In this document: one piece after another, positions 49,810 to 60,836 of the stretch
How the letters are laid out: each line of letters opens with the position of its first letter
Numbering within the stretch: position 1 is the stretch's first letter
Assembly: GCA_040191315.1 (NCBI GenBank)
Contig: JAWJLM010000005.1
Location: 62,001 to 126,000, forward strand
Length of the DNA stretch: 64,000 nucleotides
Direction of reading: 5' to 3'
From: Bacillaceae bacterium S4-13-56
Lineage (GTDB): Bacteria; Bacillota; Bacilli; Bacillales; JAWJLM01
Made by a program: the position numbers and the translations under genes
Notes under the pieces: model-generated
Told to the model about the DNA's origin: nothing
Database searches by the model: none
The model's input: the letters and a program-made list of their open reading frames with translations, nothing else

Positions 49810-50964
49810 TTGAGAATTCATGTAGTTCAAAAAGGAGATACCTTATGGAATATTGCTCAAAAGTACGGCGTTGATTTAGAGCAAGTAAAGAAAATGAATA
49901 GTCAGCTTGCAGATCCGGATAAAATTATGCCTGGGATGAAAATTAAAATTCCTACACAGGGCAAGGAAGTTAAAAAGGAAGAACAGATGAAGCCTAAGGA
50001 ACAACAAATGAAAAAGCCTAAAGAAGAGCAAGTACAAAAACCAAAAGTGGAACACCCTTATAAGGATACTAGTCCAAAACCAATGCCAGTGATTAAAGAA
50101 GATCATAAAAAAATGGAAAAGCCAGTCATTGAAAAACCAATGATGCCGATATTTGAGCAAAACTTTCATGCTCAACTAAGTGTTCCGAACATGCCTTATA
50201 TGCAACCTATGCAGGAACAACCTATGCAGGAACAACCCATGATGGAAGAAGAGCCTTCTATAGAAGAACCGCCAGTGCCCCCAGTACAACAACCAATGCA
50301 ACAACCAATGCAACAACCAATGCAACACCCAATGCAACAACCAATGCAACAACCAATGCAACAACCAATGCAACACCCAATGCAACAACCAATGCAACAA
50401 CCAATGCAACAACCAATGCAACACCCAATGCAACAACCAATGCAACAACCAATGCAACAACCAATGCAACAGCCAATGCAACACCCAATGCAACAGCCAA
50501 TGCAACAACCAATGCAACAACCTTGTTACCCACCAGTACACCATTCTATGGTTTGTAGTTATTGTGGCAATCCATATCCACAAGCAGTTGCACCTTATTC
50601 CCAGCCACCCGTGTATCCAGCTGCAACACCTGGATTATGGGGAGGAGACTGGGAAAGTGTGTCCTCTGAATCTGATTTTATGGGAACCGTAGGTGGGGAC
50701 GACGGTTGTGGGTCTCAGCCACAGGTTCATCCAATGCAGCAAGGATTCCAACAAGGATATCCTAATGGGTATTATGCACCACCACAAGGTTACCCAGCAC
50801 CACCTCCGCAAATGGTTCCAAACCCATATGGGTATCAACCGTACCCACAAGTGGGAGGTTATCCACCGAATACTACGGGTTATGGAATGAATCCTTGGCC
50901 AGGAAATCCCGGAGAGGAATATCCAAGACCAAATCCATATTTGGCAGATGATGAAAGTGAATAA
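49810..50964 (+). CDS. safA: SafA, spore inner-coat morphogenetic protein
   Basis: SafA localises inner-coat proteins and binds SpoVID. The 384-residue protein has an N-terminal LysM domain (residues 2-46, HVVQKGDTLWNIAQKYGVDLE) and a Lys/Pro-rich linker with the HPY region. A Gln-Pro-Met repeat tract spans about 160-238, and a Pro/Tyr/Gly-rich C-terminus follows. A TTG at 49810 follows AAGAAGGGAG by 8 bases and aligns with the B. subtilis start. The gene overlaps the next by 17 bases. Confidence 0.92.
   Translation: MRIHVVQKGDTLWNIAQKYGVDLEQVKKMNSQLADPDKIMPGMKIKIPTQGKEVKKEEQMKPKEQQMKKPKEEQVQKPKVEHPYKDTSPKPMPVIKEDHKKMEKPVIEKPMMPIFEQNFHAQLSVPNMPYMQPMQEQPMQEQPMMEEEPSIEEPPVPPVQQPMQQPMQQPMQHPMQQPMQQPMQQPMQHPMQQPMQQPMQQPMQHPMQQPMQQPMQQPMQQPMQHPMQQPMQQPMQQPCYPPVHHSMVCSYCGNPYPQAVAPYSQPPVYPAATPGLWGGDWESVSSESDFMGTVGGDDGCGSQPQVHPMQQGFQQGYPNGYYAPPQGYPAPPPQMVPNPYGYQPYPQVGGYPPNTTGYGMNPWPGNPGEEYPRPNPYLADDESE
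50287..50521 (+). repeat. 12-bp coding minisatellite in safA
   Basis: About 19 tandem copies of CAACCAATGCAA encode Gln-Pro-Met-Gln. Every fourth unit (once the fifth) has CACCCAATG, giving His-Pro-Met, so a 48-bp higher-order repeat is superimposed. Copies are nearly identical. All units keep the frame. Confidence 0.95.
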
Positions 50965-51925
50965 TATCTCCAATCGAGGCGATTCCTATGCGAATCGTCT
51001 CGTCTCCTTTTTTCAAAAGGAGTGGTCCACATCTTTTAAAATAAAGAAAAGAATAAAGGAACACGTATTTCTTTGTGAAACTGATGAAAAAAAATGGATA
51101 TTAAAAGCTTATAAAAGTAAAAGGAGCCTTGGTCAACAAATATCTTTTTTTAAGAAGTGGAAGTCAAATAATCCCATGTGGGTACAGTTTCGTTCCTTCC
51201 CCGATGGTCGATGGGTGAAAGAATGGGATCAAAAATATTGGGTTATCATGTCTTATGTGTCAGGTCAGTCCCTTTCTTATACGAACGAGGAGGATAGAAA
51301 GGAATCATTAGAAGTCATTCAAACTTTTCATCATCAAAGTGAAAGAGTAAGAATAAAACGTCCTATTTTAAGAGATCCATTGTATCTCCGCTATTATCAG
51401 AGACTTAATAATTTAGAAGAAACGGAGTCTTATTTCACTTCATTTGGATATCAATGGCTATATATGGATATCGTTCAAACTTGCCGTTACCTCATTCAAA
51501 AATTTGAAGATCTACCTTGGAGTAATCTTGAGGACGAAAGTCTTAACAATGGAACCTGGATACATGGTGATGTGGCTAGTCATAATTTTATTCGACGACA
51601 AGATGGATTGGTCTGTTTAATAGATTTTGATCTGTTAAGTTTCTCTCCACATGTATATGATTATATTCAATTTGGACAGAGGTTTATTCCTTGGTATGAA
51701 GACCAAGAATCAGAATTTCTTTCTCTATTTGAACCATATGTAGATGTAACGGACCCTTTCTGGCAAGAGGGAGTCGCGTTTCCAGCAGATATTTTAAGAG
51801 AATGGATTCGATTTATTCGCAACAACCATAATCCAGTGGAAATAAAGTCTTATTTAAAGTATTTGGAAGTGGAATGGAAAAAGCGAAAAAAATTTGTGGA
51901 ATCCTTCTTTAATATGCTATCATAA
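50948..51925 (+). CDS. CotS-family phosphotransferase-like spore protein
   Basis: The 325-residue protein has an aminoglycoside-phosphotransferase/CotS fold. The N-lobe has EKKWILKAYKS, the catalytic loop is HGDVASHNF near residue 209 and the metal-binding DFD is in VCLIDFDLLSF. Unlike ysxE in this window, its HGD and DFD are intact, so kinase activity is plausible. It overlaps safA by 17 bases, suggesting coat co-expression. No good ribosome site is seen at the ATG at 50948. Confidence 0.8.
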   Translation: MMKVNNISNRGDSYANRLVSFFQKEWSTSFKIKKRIKEHVFLCETDEKKWILKAYKSKRSLGQQISFFKKWKSNNPMWVQFRSFPDGRWVKEWDQKYWVIMSYVSGQSLSYTNEEDRKESLEVIQTFHHQSERVRIKRPILRDPLYLRYYQRLNNLEETESYFTSFGYQWLYMDIVQTCRYLIQKFEDLPWSNLEDESLNNGTWIHGDVASHNFIRRQDGLVCLIDFDLLSFSPHVYDYIQFGQRFIPWYEDQESEFLSLFEPYVDVTDPFWQEGVAFPADILREWIRFIRNNHNPVEIKSYLKYLEVEWKKRKKFVESFFNMLS

Positions 51926-51960
51926 GGCAAATAGTTGCAGGAAGGAAGTGCCTTTTTCTA

Positions 51961-52710
51961 ATGGAAGAGCAAGTAAATAAATTGGTAGGGTGGTTAAGAG
52001 AAACTGTCCACAATGCTGGATTAAAAGGGGCTGTTGTTGGTGTAAGTGGTGGTATTGATTCCGCTGTGGTTACCAACTTAATAAAAAAAGCGTTTCCTGA
52101 TCAATCTATGGGAGTCATGCTTCCTTGTAAAAGTAATCCTGACGATCTTAGATATGCTAAAATGGTCATTGATCGATGCGGGATTAACCACATGACTGTT
52201 GATTTAACTGTTGCACACGATGCTTTATTTTCTACAGTAGTTCAACAGATTAAGGATCGTAAAGAATTAGATGAAGATCAACAGAGATTAGCAGATGCAA
52301 ATCTTAGAGCCAGATTAAGGATGAGCGCTCTCTATACGGTAGCTACTAATTACAAGTATCTTGTAGTAGGAACAGATAATGCTGCAGAATGGTACACTGG
52401 ATACTTCACAAAATATGGGGATGGAGGCGTGGATCTTGTTCCATTAGTTCACTACACTAAGGGTGAGGTACGAGAATTGGCTAAAGTTCTCCAAGTCCCG
52501 AATGAAATCATTGAAAAACCGCCAAGTGCTGGTTTGTGGGAAGGTCAAACAGATGAGGCGGAAATGGGAGTTGCTTATAATACGATTGATGATTTCTTAA
52601 ATGGAGAAACCATTCCAGAACATGACAGAGCTATTATAGAGAGAATGCACAAAGCTACAGAACATAAACGCTCACTGGCGGCTGCTCCACCAAATTTTAA
52701 AAATATATAA
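51961..52710 (+). CDS. nadE: NAD synthetase, ammonia-dependent
   Basis: It amidates nicotinate adenine dinucleotide using ATP. The PP-loop GVSGGIDSAV lies at residues 27-36, and GTDNAAEWYTGYFTKYGDGG and PSAGLWEGQTDE are conserved. No glutaminase domain is present. At 249 residues it is shorter than the roughly 270-residue B. subtilis enzyme and resembles the shorter clostridial type. GGAAGGAAG lies a little far upstream of the ATG. Confidence 0.93.
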   Translation: MEEQVNKLVGWLRETVHNAGLKGAVVGVSGGIDSAVVTNLIKKAFPDQSMGVMLPCKSNPDDLRYAKMVIDRCGINHMTVDLTVAHDALFSTVVQQIKDRKELDEDQQRLADANLRARLRMSALYTVATNYKYLVVGTDNAAEWYTGYFTKYGDGGVDLVPLVHYTKGEVRELAKVLQVPNEIIEKPPSAGLWEGQTDEAEMGVAYNTIDDFLNGETIPEHDRAIIERMHKATEHKRSLAAAPPNFKNI

Positions 52711-52742
52711 GATTTCCCCCTTCAAAAATCGTCTTTTAGGAT

Positions 52743-52787
52743 AAAACTTCTATTCTTTGGTTAAGCTGAGAATAGAAGTTTTTTTAT
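52743..52787 (+). terminator. Terminator after nadE
   Basis: AAACTTCTATTCT pairs with AGAATAGAAGTTT and is followed by T residues. Confidence 0.85.
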
Positions 52788-52815
52788 ACGATTTGTGAAA
52801 AACGGGGTGAATTTA

Positions 52816-53358
52816 ATGAAAAAATGGACATTACTACTTATTTTTATTATCCTAAGTGAAATGATTAGTCTTCATATTCAAGCAAAAGACATGAGTGATC
52901 AAGGAAGTAAAGAAGAAGATAAGGCTTCCTGGGAAAGAGAACCTTTGACGATTGAAATTGAATTGAAAACAAAATATATTGATGGGCAAGAGGAAGAAGT
53001 ACGGAAGAAGCAAACGATTTGGTCCATGGAGGATTTATGGAGTGATTATTCAGATTACAGAGTTACGCATCAAGATCAAGGAGAAATAAACTTTCTTAGG
53101 GAAGTAGATGATATATCACCAGAGACTAAGGAAAATGGGAGAATTGGCATAAATGAAAAGGGAGAGCTTACCCTATATTATGGTAACCCTGAGAAAGGAA
53201 AGGCTGTCCATTCTTACTTTCAAATTAATTTGGATGCACTAGAAAGCTACCAATATGAAGAATTAGAAAAAGGAATTCCGATTCCTACGAAGGAAGTATT
53301 TTTGGAAGTAATGGAGACTTATACCCAAGAGGTTTCTGCATCACCTAAAGAAGAATAA
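52816..53358 (+). CDS. bofC: BofC, forespore checkpoint protein
   Basis: BofC slows activation of pro-sigma-K processing by restraining SpoIVB, which acts on the SpoIVFA/FB complex also encoded here. The 180-residue protein has a membrane/signal segment (WTLLLIFIILSEMISLHI, about residues 4-21). LTIEIELKTKYIDGQEEE and the WSMEDLWSDYSDY region match BofC. The ATG at 52816 follows GGGGTGA. It precedes ruvA, as in B. subtilis. Confidence 0.88.
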   Translation: MKKWTLLLIFIILSEMISLHIQAKDMSDQGSKEEDKASWEREPLTIEIELKTKYIDGQEEEVRKKQTIWSMEDLWSDYSDYRVTHQDQGEINFLREVDDISPETKENGRIGINEKGELTLYYGNPEKGKAVHSYFQINLDALESYQYEELEKGIPIPTKEVFLEVMETYTQEVSASPKEE

Positions 53359-53363
53359 CTAGG

Positions 53364-53397
53364 AAAAGGCTGACTTCTAATGAGGTCAGCCTTTTTT
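53364..53397 (+). terminator. Terminator after bofC
   Basis: AAAAGGCTGAC pairs with GTCAGCCTTTT, then T residues. Confidence 0.85.
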
Positions 53398-53522
53398 GAA
53401 CAGAAATATAATTCACAAGTCTATTTCAATAAGTTAATCAATACTAAACACCTTTTCTCTTTGTATGTTAAAATGATAGGGATATTTTCACTAAGACTTC
53501 CATTTAGAAAGAGGTTAGAGGA

Positions 53523-54122
53523 TTGATAGCATACATAAAAGGGGAAGTAACTGCAATTGATTCAAGTTTTATCATTGTGGAAGCGATGGGGGTAGGATAT
53601 GAGCTCTTATGTCCAAATCCATTTGTTTTTCAAAAATATAAAAATAGTACAGTGACTATCTACACCTATCACTATGTTCGAGAGGATGCAGAGCATTTAT
53701 ACGGTTTTGAATCTCTTCGGGAGAAAATATTATTTTCAAGACTTCTTCAAGTGTCAGGCATTGGGCCAAAAGGTGCGCTATCAATAGTTGCAGCCTCAGA
53801 GGTGGAGGAAATTGCTTCTGCTATTGAAAGAGAAGATGATGCTTTTCTTACCAAGTTTCCCGGAGTTGGGAAAAAGACAGCTAGACAAATGATTCTTGAT
53901 TTAAAAGGAAAGGTTCAAGAATGGCTTCCAGATGGTCCAGAGCAAGTAACACATCCTACGAGTGCTTCTAATCAATCATTGGAAGAAGCTATGGAAGCTC
54001 TTCGTGCTCTTGGCTATACAGAAAAAGAAATCCAAAAGGTTCATAAACAGTTTAAGAATGAAGCTTTGAAGTCACCAGATGAGTATATACGATTAGCGTT
54101 GGCATTTATGATGAAAAAATAG
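53523..54122 (+). CDS. ruvA: RuvA, Holliday-junction binding protein
   Basis: RuvA tetramers hold the four-way junction and load RuvB. The 199-residue protein has an N-terminal OB fold ([19 protein letters not shown]), a double helix-hairpin-helix ([16 protein letters not shown] and [16 protein letters not shown]) and domain III ([18 protein letters not shown]). The start is a TTG at 53523 with GAGGTTAGAGG close upstream. It is followed by ruvB. Confidence 0.96.
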   Translation: MIAYIKGEVTAIDSSFIIVEAMGVGYELLCPNPFVFQKYKNSTVTIYTYHYVREDAEHLYGFESLREKILFSRLLQVSGIGPKGALSIVAASEVEEIASAIEREDDAFLTKFPGVGKKTARQMILDLKGKVQEWLPDGPEQVTHPTSASNQSLEEAMEALRALGYTEKEIQKVHKQFKNEALKSPDEYIRLALAFMMKK

Positions 54123-54132
54123 GGGGATGACT

Positions 54133-55131
54133 ATGGAGGACAGAATCGTATCTGGAGAGTTACTTGAAGAGGATCAAGTCGAACTGAGCTTACGACCACA
54201 AACCTTAAAACAATATATTGGTCAAACCCAAACAAAAGAAAATCTAAGCATTTTTATAGAAGCTGCCAAGATGAGAAATGAACCATTGGACCATGTATTA
54301 TTGTATGGTCCTCCCGGTCTAGGAAAAACGACCCTTGCTGCCATTATTGCAAACGAGATGGGGGTTCAGTTTAGGAGTACATCTGGTCCTGCTATTGAAC
54401 GTTCTGGAGATTTAGCTGCTATTCTAAGCTCATTAGAAGCAGGTGATGTTCTTTTTATTGATGAGATTCATCGATTACCAAGAACTGTGGAAGAAATCTT
54501 ATATCCTGCTATGGAAGACTTCTGTTTAGATATTGTGATTGGCTCTAACGCTAGTGCCAGAAGTGTTCGTGTTGATTTGCCACCTTTTACATTAGTCGGA
54601 GCCACAACAAGAGCTGGGTTATTGACTGCTCCATTAAGAGATCGGTTTGGTGTACTCAGTCGTTTAGAATATTATGAAACAAAAGATTTATGTTCCATCG
54701 TAGAAAGAACAAGTGACATATTTGCAGTTACCCTCAAGGAAGAAGCTTCGTACGAAATTGCTCGCAGATCTAGAGGAACACCTAGGATTGCCAATCGTTT
54801 ATTAAAAAGAGTGAGAGATATTGCTCAAGTGAAGGGAGAGTCCATTATTTCTTTGGAAACAACAAAGGAAGCTCTCCAAAGACTCCAAGTGGATGAAGAG
54901 GGTCTTGATTCAATTGATCATAAATTGTTGCTTTATATGATTGATAAATTTAAAGGTGGACCCGTTGGACTTGATACAATTGCTGCAACCATTGGAGAGG
55001 AATCACAAACGATTGAGGATGTTTATGAACCCTTCTTACTTCAGCGTGGGTTTATTCAACGAACACCAAGAGGAAGGGTAGTAACCCCACTTGCCTATTC
55101 TCATTTTAATCGGGAGGTGCCAAAGTCTTGA
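54133..55131 (+). CDS. ruvB: RuvB, branch-migration helicase
   Basis: This AAA+ motor drives Holliday-junction migration. It shows Walker [10 protein letters not shown] near residue 58, Walker [10 protein letters not shown], sensor 1 GATTRAGLL and a C-terminal winged helix ending [17 protein letters not shown]. The length is 332 residues. The ATG at 54133 is 6 bases after AGGGGG; another ATG at 54127 is too close to it. The stop overlaps the next start (TGATG). Confidence 0.97.
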   Translation: MEDRIVSGELLEEDQVELSLRPQTLKQYIGQTQTKENLSIFIEAAKMRNEPLDHVLLYGPPGLGKTTLAAIIANEMGVQFRSTSGPAIERSGDLAAILSSLEAGDVLFIDEIHRLPRTVEEILYPAMEDFCLDIVIGSNASARSVRVDLPPFTLVGATTRAGLLTAPLRDRFGVLSRLEYYETKDLCSIVERTSDIFAVTLKEEASYEIARRSRGTPRIANRLLKRVRDIAQVKGESIISLETTKEALQRLQVDEEGLDSIDHKLLLYMIDKFKGGPVGLDTIAATIGEESQTIEDVYEPFLLQRGFIQRTPRGRVVTPLAYSHFNREVPKS

Positions 55132-55328
55132 TGGACATTGGCAAAATGCTGATTGTATTTGGGATTGTTTTAGTAATTATAGGATTAATTTGGACATTTA
55201 TTGGGAAAATACCAGGAGACATTTCTTTTCGAAAGGGAAATGTTACTTTCTATTTTCCAATTATGACCTCTATCATAGTGAGTGTTGTTTTATCTTTATT
55301 GTTTTACTTATTTAGTAAATTTAGATAA
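55131..55328 (+). CDS. DUF2905-type small membrane protein
   Basis: The 65-residue protein has two membrane helices separated by [19 protein letters not shown], the hallmark of the DUF2905 family. Its ATG overlaps the ruvB stop by one base. GGGAGGTG lies 11 bases upstream; a TTG at 55128 is an alternative start. This small gene often accompanies ruvB-queA in Bacillus. Function is unknown. Confidence 0.85.
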   Translation: MDIGKMLIVFGIVLVIIGLIWTFIGKIPGDISFRKGNVTFYFPIMTSIIVSVVLSLLFYLFSKFR

Positions 55329-55341
55329 TAGGAGTCACGCC

Positions 55342-57520
<2,179 letters not shown>

Positions 57521-57542
57521 GAAGAAGGGAGGAGTGGATTAG

Positions 57543-57803
57543 ATGGAGACATTAATCGGGTTATTGCCTTTAATCTTAATGTTTGCGATCTTTTATTTTC
57601 TGTTAATTCGTCCACAACAAAAGAAGCAAAAAAAAATCCAACAAATGCAACGTGAACTTGAAAAAGGAAGCGAAATTATTACGATTGGCGGATTACATGG
57701 TACAATCCATGCGCTTGATGAAGGAACAGTTGTTATCAAGGTGGATGAAGGAACGAAGCTTACATACGACCGTTCTGCGGTTCGTGAAGTCGTTCAAGAT
57801 TAA
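57543..57803 (+). CDS. yajC: YajC, Sec translocase accessory subunit
   Basis: The 86-residue protein has one N-terminal membrane helix (LLPLILMFAIFYFLLIRPQQ), then QKKQKKIQQMQRELEKGSEIITIGGLHG, the conserved YajC core. YajC associates with SecDF, whose gene begins at 63016, about 5 kb downstream. GAAGGGAGGAG precedes the ATG. It ends the ruv-que operon. Confidence 0.95.
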   Translation: METLIGLLPLILMFAIFYFLLIRPQQKKQKKIQQMQRELEKGSEIITIGGLHGTIHALDEGTVVIKVDEGTKLTYDRSAVREVVQD

Positions 57804-57817
57804 TGGTGTAAATTAAG

Positions 57818-57845
57818 AAAAGCCTCCCATATGGGAGGCTTTTTA
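57818..57845 (+). terminator. Terminator after yajC
   Basis: AAAGCCTCCCAT pairs with ATGGGAGGCTTT with no unpaired loop, then T residues. Confidence 0.85.
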
Positions 57846-57860
57846 ACAAGTTAAGAAAAT

Positions 57861-58001
57861 TTATCTAGCTCCAGCGAAAAAGCTTCATCGAGTAATCTTC
57901 GAAGTTTTTGCCCCGAGTAATCGCACAAAGGATAGCTACTTAGAGCTACTTCGCAGAAACAAGTGCTTTTCTTGTTTCGAAGGGCGTTTGCGTTTTTCTT
58001 A
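57861..58001 (+). repeat. Intergenic repeat family A copy
   Basis: It starts TATCTAGCTCCAGCG, shares AAAAAGCTTCATCGAGTAAT with the 14141 copy and CGCAGAAACAAGTG with the 30016 copy, and ends TTTTTCTTA. A hairpin CAGATAGGAAA/TTTCCTATCTG follows at 58004-58034. The minus-strand reading frame across it is a repeat by-product. The rest of the gap to 58225 shows no gene. Confidence 0.75.
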
Positions 58002-58225
58002 ACAGATAGGAAAGTATAAAATTTTCCTATCTGCATAAGTGCAACTAAGGCATTCTCCACAAAGGCTTGGCGAATGCCGAGTTTTCTAATAGTATCAGAA
58101 TTTATCCTGCATAAAAAATCGAGTGGTGGAATCATATGCTTCTTATTATTATTAGAAAAGTCCTCTGCTGTGAAAGACCATATAGAATTTTCATTTTGCA
58201 TAATACCACATTACTTTTTAACGCA

Positions 58226-58618
58226 TTACACTTTAGTTGATCGGGGGTCACGCCCATTTATCTGAACTCCAATAACTCCTCCTACAAGTCCTGCAAAGAG
58301 GTAAGTGACATGCAACCACACCTGATTTAGAGAATAACTTTGGTTATATCCTAAGTATTGCAATAAAATCGTTATGAAAATAAATCCTGCTCCAGTTAAA
58401 AGGCCAAGGAGCCATCCTTTCTCTTTCCCCTTTAAACCAGTAACAATACCTCCAATGACTAAAGCTAAAACCCCTAACACCCATGTTATGGCTTCCGTTG
58501 ATTTTCCTCCAAGGTCTGTGAAACGTAAGATAAGCGCAAAGATAAAGCTACTGACCAGCATTACTAAAAGAATGGACACCCATCCATAAAGTAGTGCTAC
58601 CCCTTGTTTTTTCATCAT
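58226..58618 (-). CDS. yrzE: TIGR04086-type membrane protein (YrzE-like)
   Basis: The 130-residue protein has four hydrophobic helices with glycine-rich turns (GVLALVIGGIVTGLKGKEKGWLLGLLTGAGFIF), the pattern of the TIGR04086/YrzE family found near spoVB and secDF in Bacillus. GGGAGGGG precedes the start on the minus strand. Function is unknown. Confidence 0.8.
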   Translation of the reverse strand: MMKKQGVALLYGWVSILLVMLVSSFIFALILRFTDLGGKSTEAITWVLGVLALVIGGIVTGLKGKEKGWLLGLLTGAGFIFITILLQYLGYNQSYSLNQVWLHVTYLFAGLVGGVIGVQINGRDPRSTKV

Positions 58619-58770
58619 AATTCCCCTCCCTTAAGAATAACCGTATAAAAGGTTGTACCTGTGTACAAGTTCTATTGTTATATGTATTCAAAAAAAAATG
58701 AAATAGACGTAAATATTTTGTACAGGTCCATGAATATAGTGTAGTAAAAGGAACGTAAAGGAGTCATTTT

Positions 58771-60060
58771 ATGACCACGACACTTGCTATTTTAATTTTC
58801 ATTATTAGTTATTTCTTTATCATCTTAGAAAAATATAACCGTGCCATCGTTGCCTGTGGTGGTGGGTTTTTAATGCTTCTAACAGGGATTTATAGTTGGG
58901 ATCAAGCTTTTGAAAGTTATATTGACTTCAAAACCATTACCCTTTTGTTTTCAATGATGGTCCTTGTTTCTATTACAAAAAAAACAGGGCTATTCCAGTA
59001 CGTCGCCATTAAATTGGCCCAAAAAGTGAAGGGTCAGCCGGTAAAACTACTTATCTTATTTGCAACACTTACGGCATTTGGTTCAGCTTTACTAGATAAT
59101 GTTACGACTGTCCTACTGCTCGTGCCGGTTTTGCTTACTTTAACACAAGAACTAAAATTACCGGCTTTCCCTTTTTTAGTAACTGTCATCATCAGTGCCA
59201 ATGTGGGGGGAACAGCAACTCTAATCGGAGATCCACCAAATATTATGATCGGACAGGCTGTAGAACATTTGACCTTTTTGTCGTTTATTAATCATTTAGC
59301 ACCGTTCGTTCTTGTTCTACATGTCATAATTTTAGTTATACTTTATTTTGCTTTCCGGAAGTCACTTCACTCTGGACTGCAGAAAGGGGAAACTTTAGCA
59401 AAGCTTAATCCAGGTGAATATTTAAAGAAAACACCTATGTTATACCAATCTATAACTGTTCTACTTATGACTATTGCAGGTTTCCTTCTTCATCCCATCA
59501 TACATGTGGATTTAACAACCATTGCTGTTGGTGGAGCAATCTTATTATTACTTTTAACAGAAAAAGAAGTACACACGGAAAAAATTCTCCAAGAAGTGGA
59601 ATGGGTGACTCTATTCTTCTTTACAGGCTTGTTTATGCTAGTTGGAGGTCTGGAAGAAGCGGGAGTGATTGATGAAATGGCAAAATCCATCATGTGGATG
59701 ACAGAAGGGGATTTACCTAAAACGGCCATATTTATTCTATGGATTTCAGGATTGTTCTCTGGAATTGTAGACAATATTCCTTTTGTTGCAGCTATGATCC
59801 CTGTTATTGAACAATTTTTTTCTTATGGAATGTTAAACCTTGATCCTTTATGGTGGGCACTAGCTTTAGGCGCATGTTTGGGTGGGAATGGAACTTTAGT
59901 AGGGGCCTCAGCAAATGTGGTGGTTGCTGGATTAGCTTCAAGTGCGAAACAAACCATTCCATTTTTAAAATATATGATCTACGGGATTCCAATCGTTCTT
60001 CTTTCCTTAGTTTTAGCCACCATCTATTTATATTTTAGATATTTACTTCCCTTTTTGTAA
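58771..60060 (+). CDS. ArsB/NhaD-family anion or cation permease
   Basis: The 429-residue protein has 11-12 membrane helices of the ion-transporter superfamily that includes ArsB, NhaD and citrate permeases. Two inverted hairpin motifs are clear: SALLDNVTTVLLLVPV with GGTATLIGDPPNIMIG in the first half, and SGIVDNIPFVAAMIPV with GGNGTLVGASANVVVAG in the second. The substrate cannot be read from sequence. No arsenic-resistance genes are nearby. AAAGGAG precedes the ATG. Confidence 0.88.
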   Translation: MTTTLAILIFIISYFFIILEKYNRAIVACGGGFLMLLTGIYSWDQAFESYIDFKTITLLFSMMVLVSITKKTGLFQYVAIKLAQKVKGQPVKLLILFATLTAFGSALLDNVTTVLLLVPVLLTLTQELKLPAFPFLVTVIISANVGGTATLIGDPPNIMIGQAVEHLTFLSFINHLAPFVLVLHVIILVILYFAFRKSLHSGLQKGETLAKLNPGEYLKKTPMLYQSITVLLMTIAGFLLHPIIHVDLTTIAVGGAILLLLLTEKEVHTEKILQEVEWVTLFFFTGLFMLVGGLEEAGVIDEMAKSIMWMTEGDLPKTAIFILWISGLFSGIVDNIPFVAAMIPVIEQFFSYGMLNLDPLWWALALGACLGGNGTLVGASANVVVAGLASSAKQTIPFLKYMIYGIPIVLLSLVLATIYLYFRYLLPFL

Positions 60061-60110
60061 TGGTTTTTTAAAATATGGGAAGGCTAAATAAGTAGTAAAG
60101 GTAACGAAGA

Positions 60111-60791
60111 ATGGAGAATAATTTTATGTGGGAAGAAGCTTTTGCCCTTGTTTGGAGGACAGGATTTACTTATATCGTCATTCTCATAATTTTTAGAGTG
60201 ATGGGGAAACGGGAAATTGGAGAATTAAGTATTTTAGATCTTGTCGTATTTTTAATGTTAGCCGAAATGGCTGTGTTTACTATAGAAGATCCAAAAGAAA
60301 ATGTATTTTTAATGATTATTCCAATGGTTGTGTTGCTACTTATTCAATTATTTAATTCAAAAATCTCTTTACACAGTCATAAGATTCGCAGAATATTGGA
60401 TGGGAGTCCTTCTATTATTATAAATCGCGGGAAAATTGATGAGTATGAAATGAAGAAGCAAAAATATAACTTTGATGATCTCTTAATTCAATTAAGAGAA
60501 CAGGGGATCACACAAATGGAAGAGGTGGATTTTGCTATTCTTGAGCCATCAGGGAAGCTATCTATTCTAAAAAATTCTCGTGGCGGTGGTACTTCATCAA
60601 GTGGGATGGTCTATCCTCTGATCACAGATGGGAAGATTCATCATGAATCATTAAAACAGATAGGTAAAACTCAAGAATGGCTATTATCCTCTCTTAAACA
60701 ACAAGGCTATACAGATGCTAAAGAGATTGCTTTTTGTTCCATAAATGATATTGGCAAATGGACAGTTGATATAAAAAATGAAAAGAGATAG
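60111..60791 (+). CDS. yrbG: DUF421 membrane protein (YrbG/YetF-like)
   Basis: The 226-residue protein has three N-terminal helices and a soluble DUF421/YetF domain. The motif VMGKREIGELSILDLVVFLMLAEMA follows the first helix; the cytosolic part has FDDLLIQLREQGITQMEEVDFAILEPSGKLSIL. An ATG at 60126, 9 bases after GGAG, is a possible alternative start. Related B. subtilis proteins are spore membrane proteins, some linked to germinant permeation. YrbG lies at this locus. Confidence 0.85.
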   Translation: MENNFMWEEAFALVWRTGFTYIVILIIFRVMGKREIGELSILDLVVFLMLAEMAVFTIEDPKENVFLMIIPMVVLLLIQLFNSKISLHSHKIRRILDGSPSIIINRGKIDEYEMKKQKYNFDDLLIQLREQGITQMEEVDFAILEPSGKLSILKNSRGGGTSSSGMVYPLITDGKIHHESLKQIGKTQEWLLSSLKQQGYTDAKEIAFCSINDIGKWTVDIKNEKR

Positions 60792-60800
60792 GAATAAACG

Positions 60801-60836
60801 AAAAAGGCTCGCCAGTTCAGTTGGCAGCCTTTTTGT
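60801..60836. terminator. Bidirectional terminator yrbG/spoVB
   Basis: AAAAAGGC..GCCA pairs with TGGC.GCCTTTTT. It lies between convergent genes and can end both transcripts. Confidence 0.75.

Noticed and set aside
50287-50521. CRISPR array
   Set aside because: The repeats are 12 bp, contiguous without unique spacers, and code for SafA.
50176-50583. Long minus-strand frames with Leu-Leu-His-Trp or Val-Ala-Leu repeats
   Set aside because: They mirror the safA minisatellite and have no ribosome site; safA itself is a conserved gene.
57851-58201. Minus-strand frame of 116 residues, similar to one at 30019-30309
   Set aside because: The similarity comes from the intergenic repeat family A read backwards; neither has a ribosome site.
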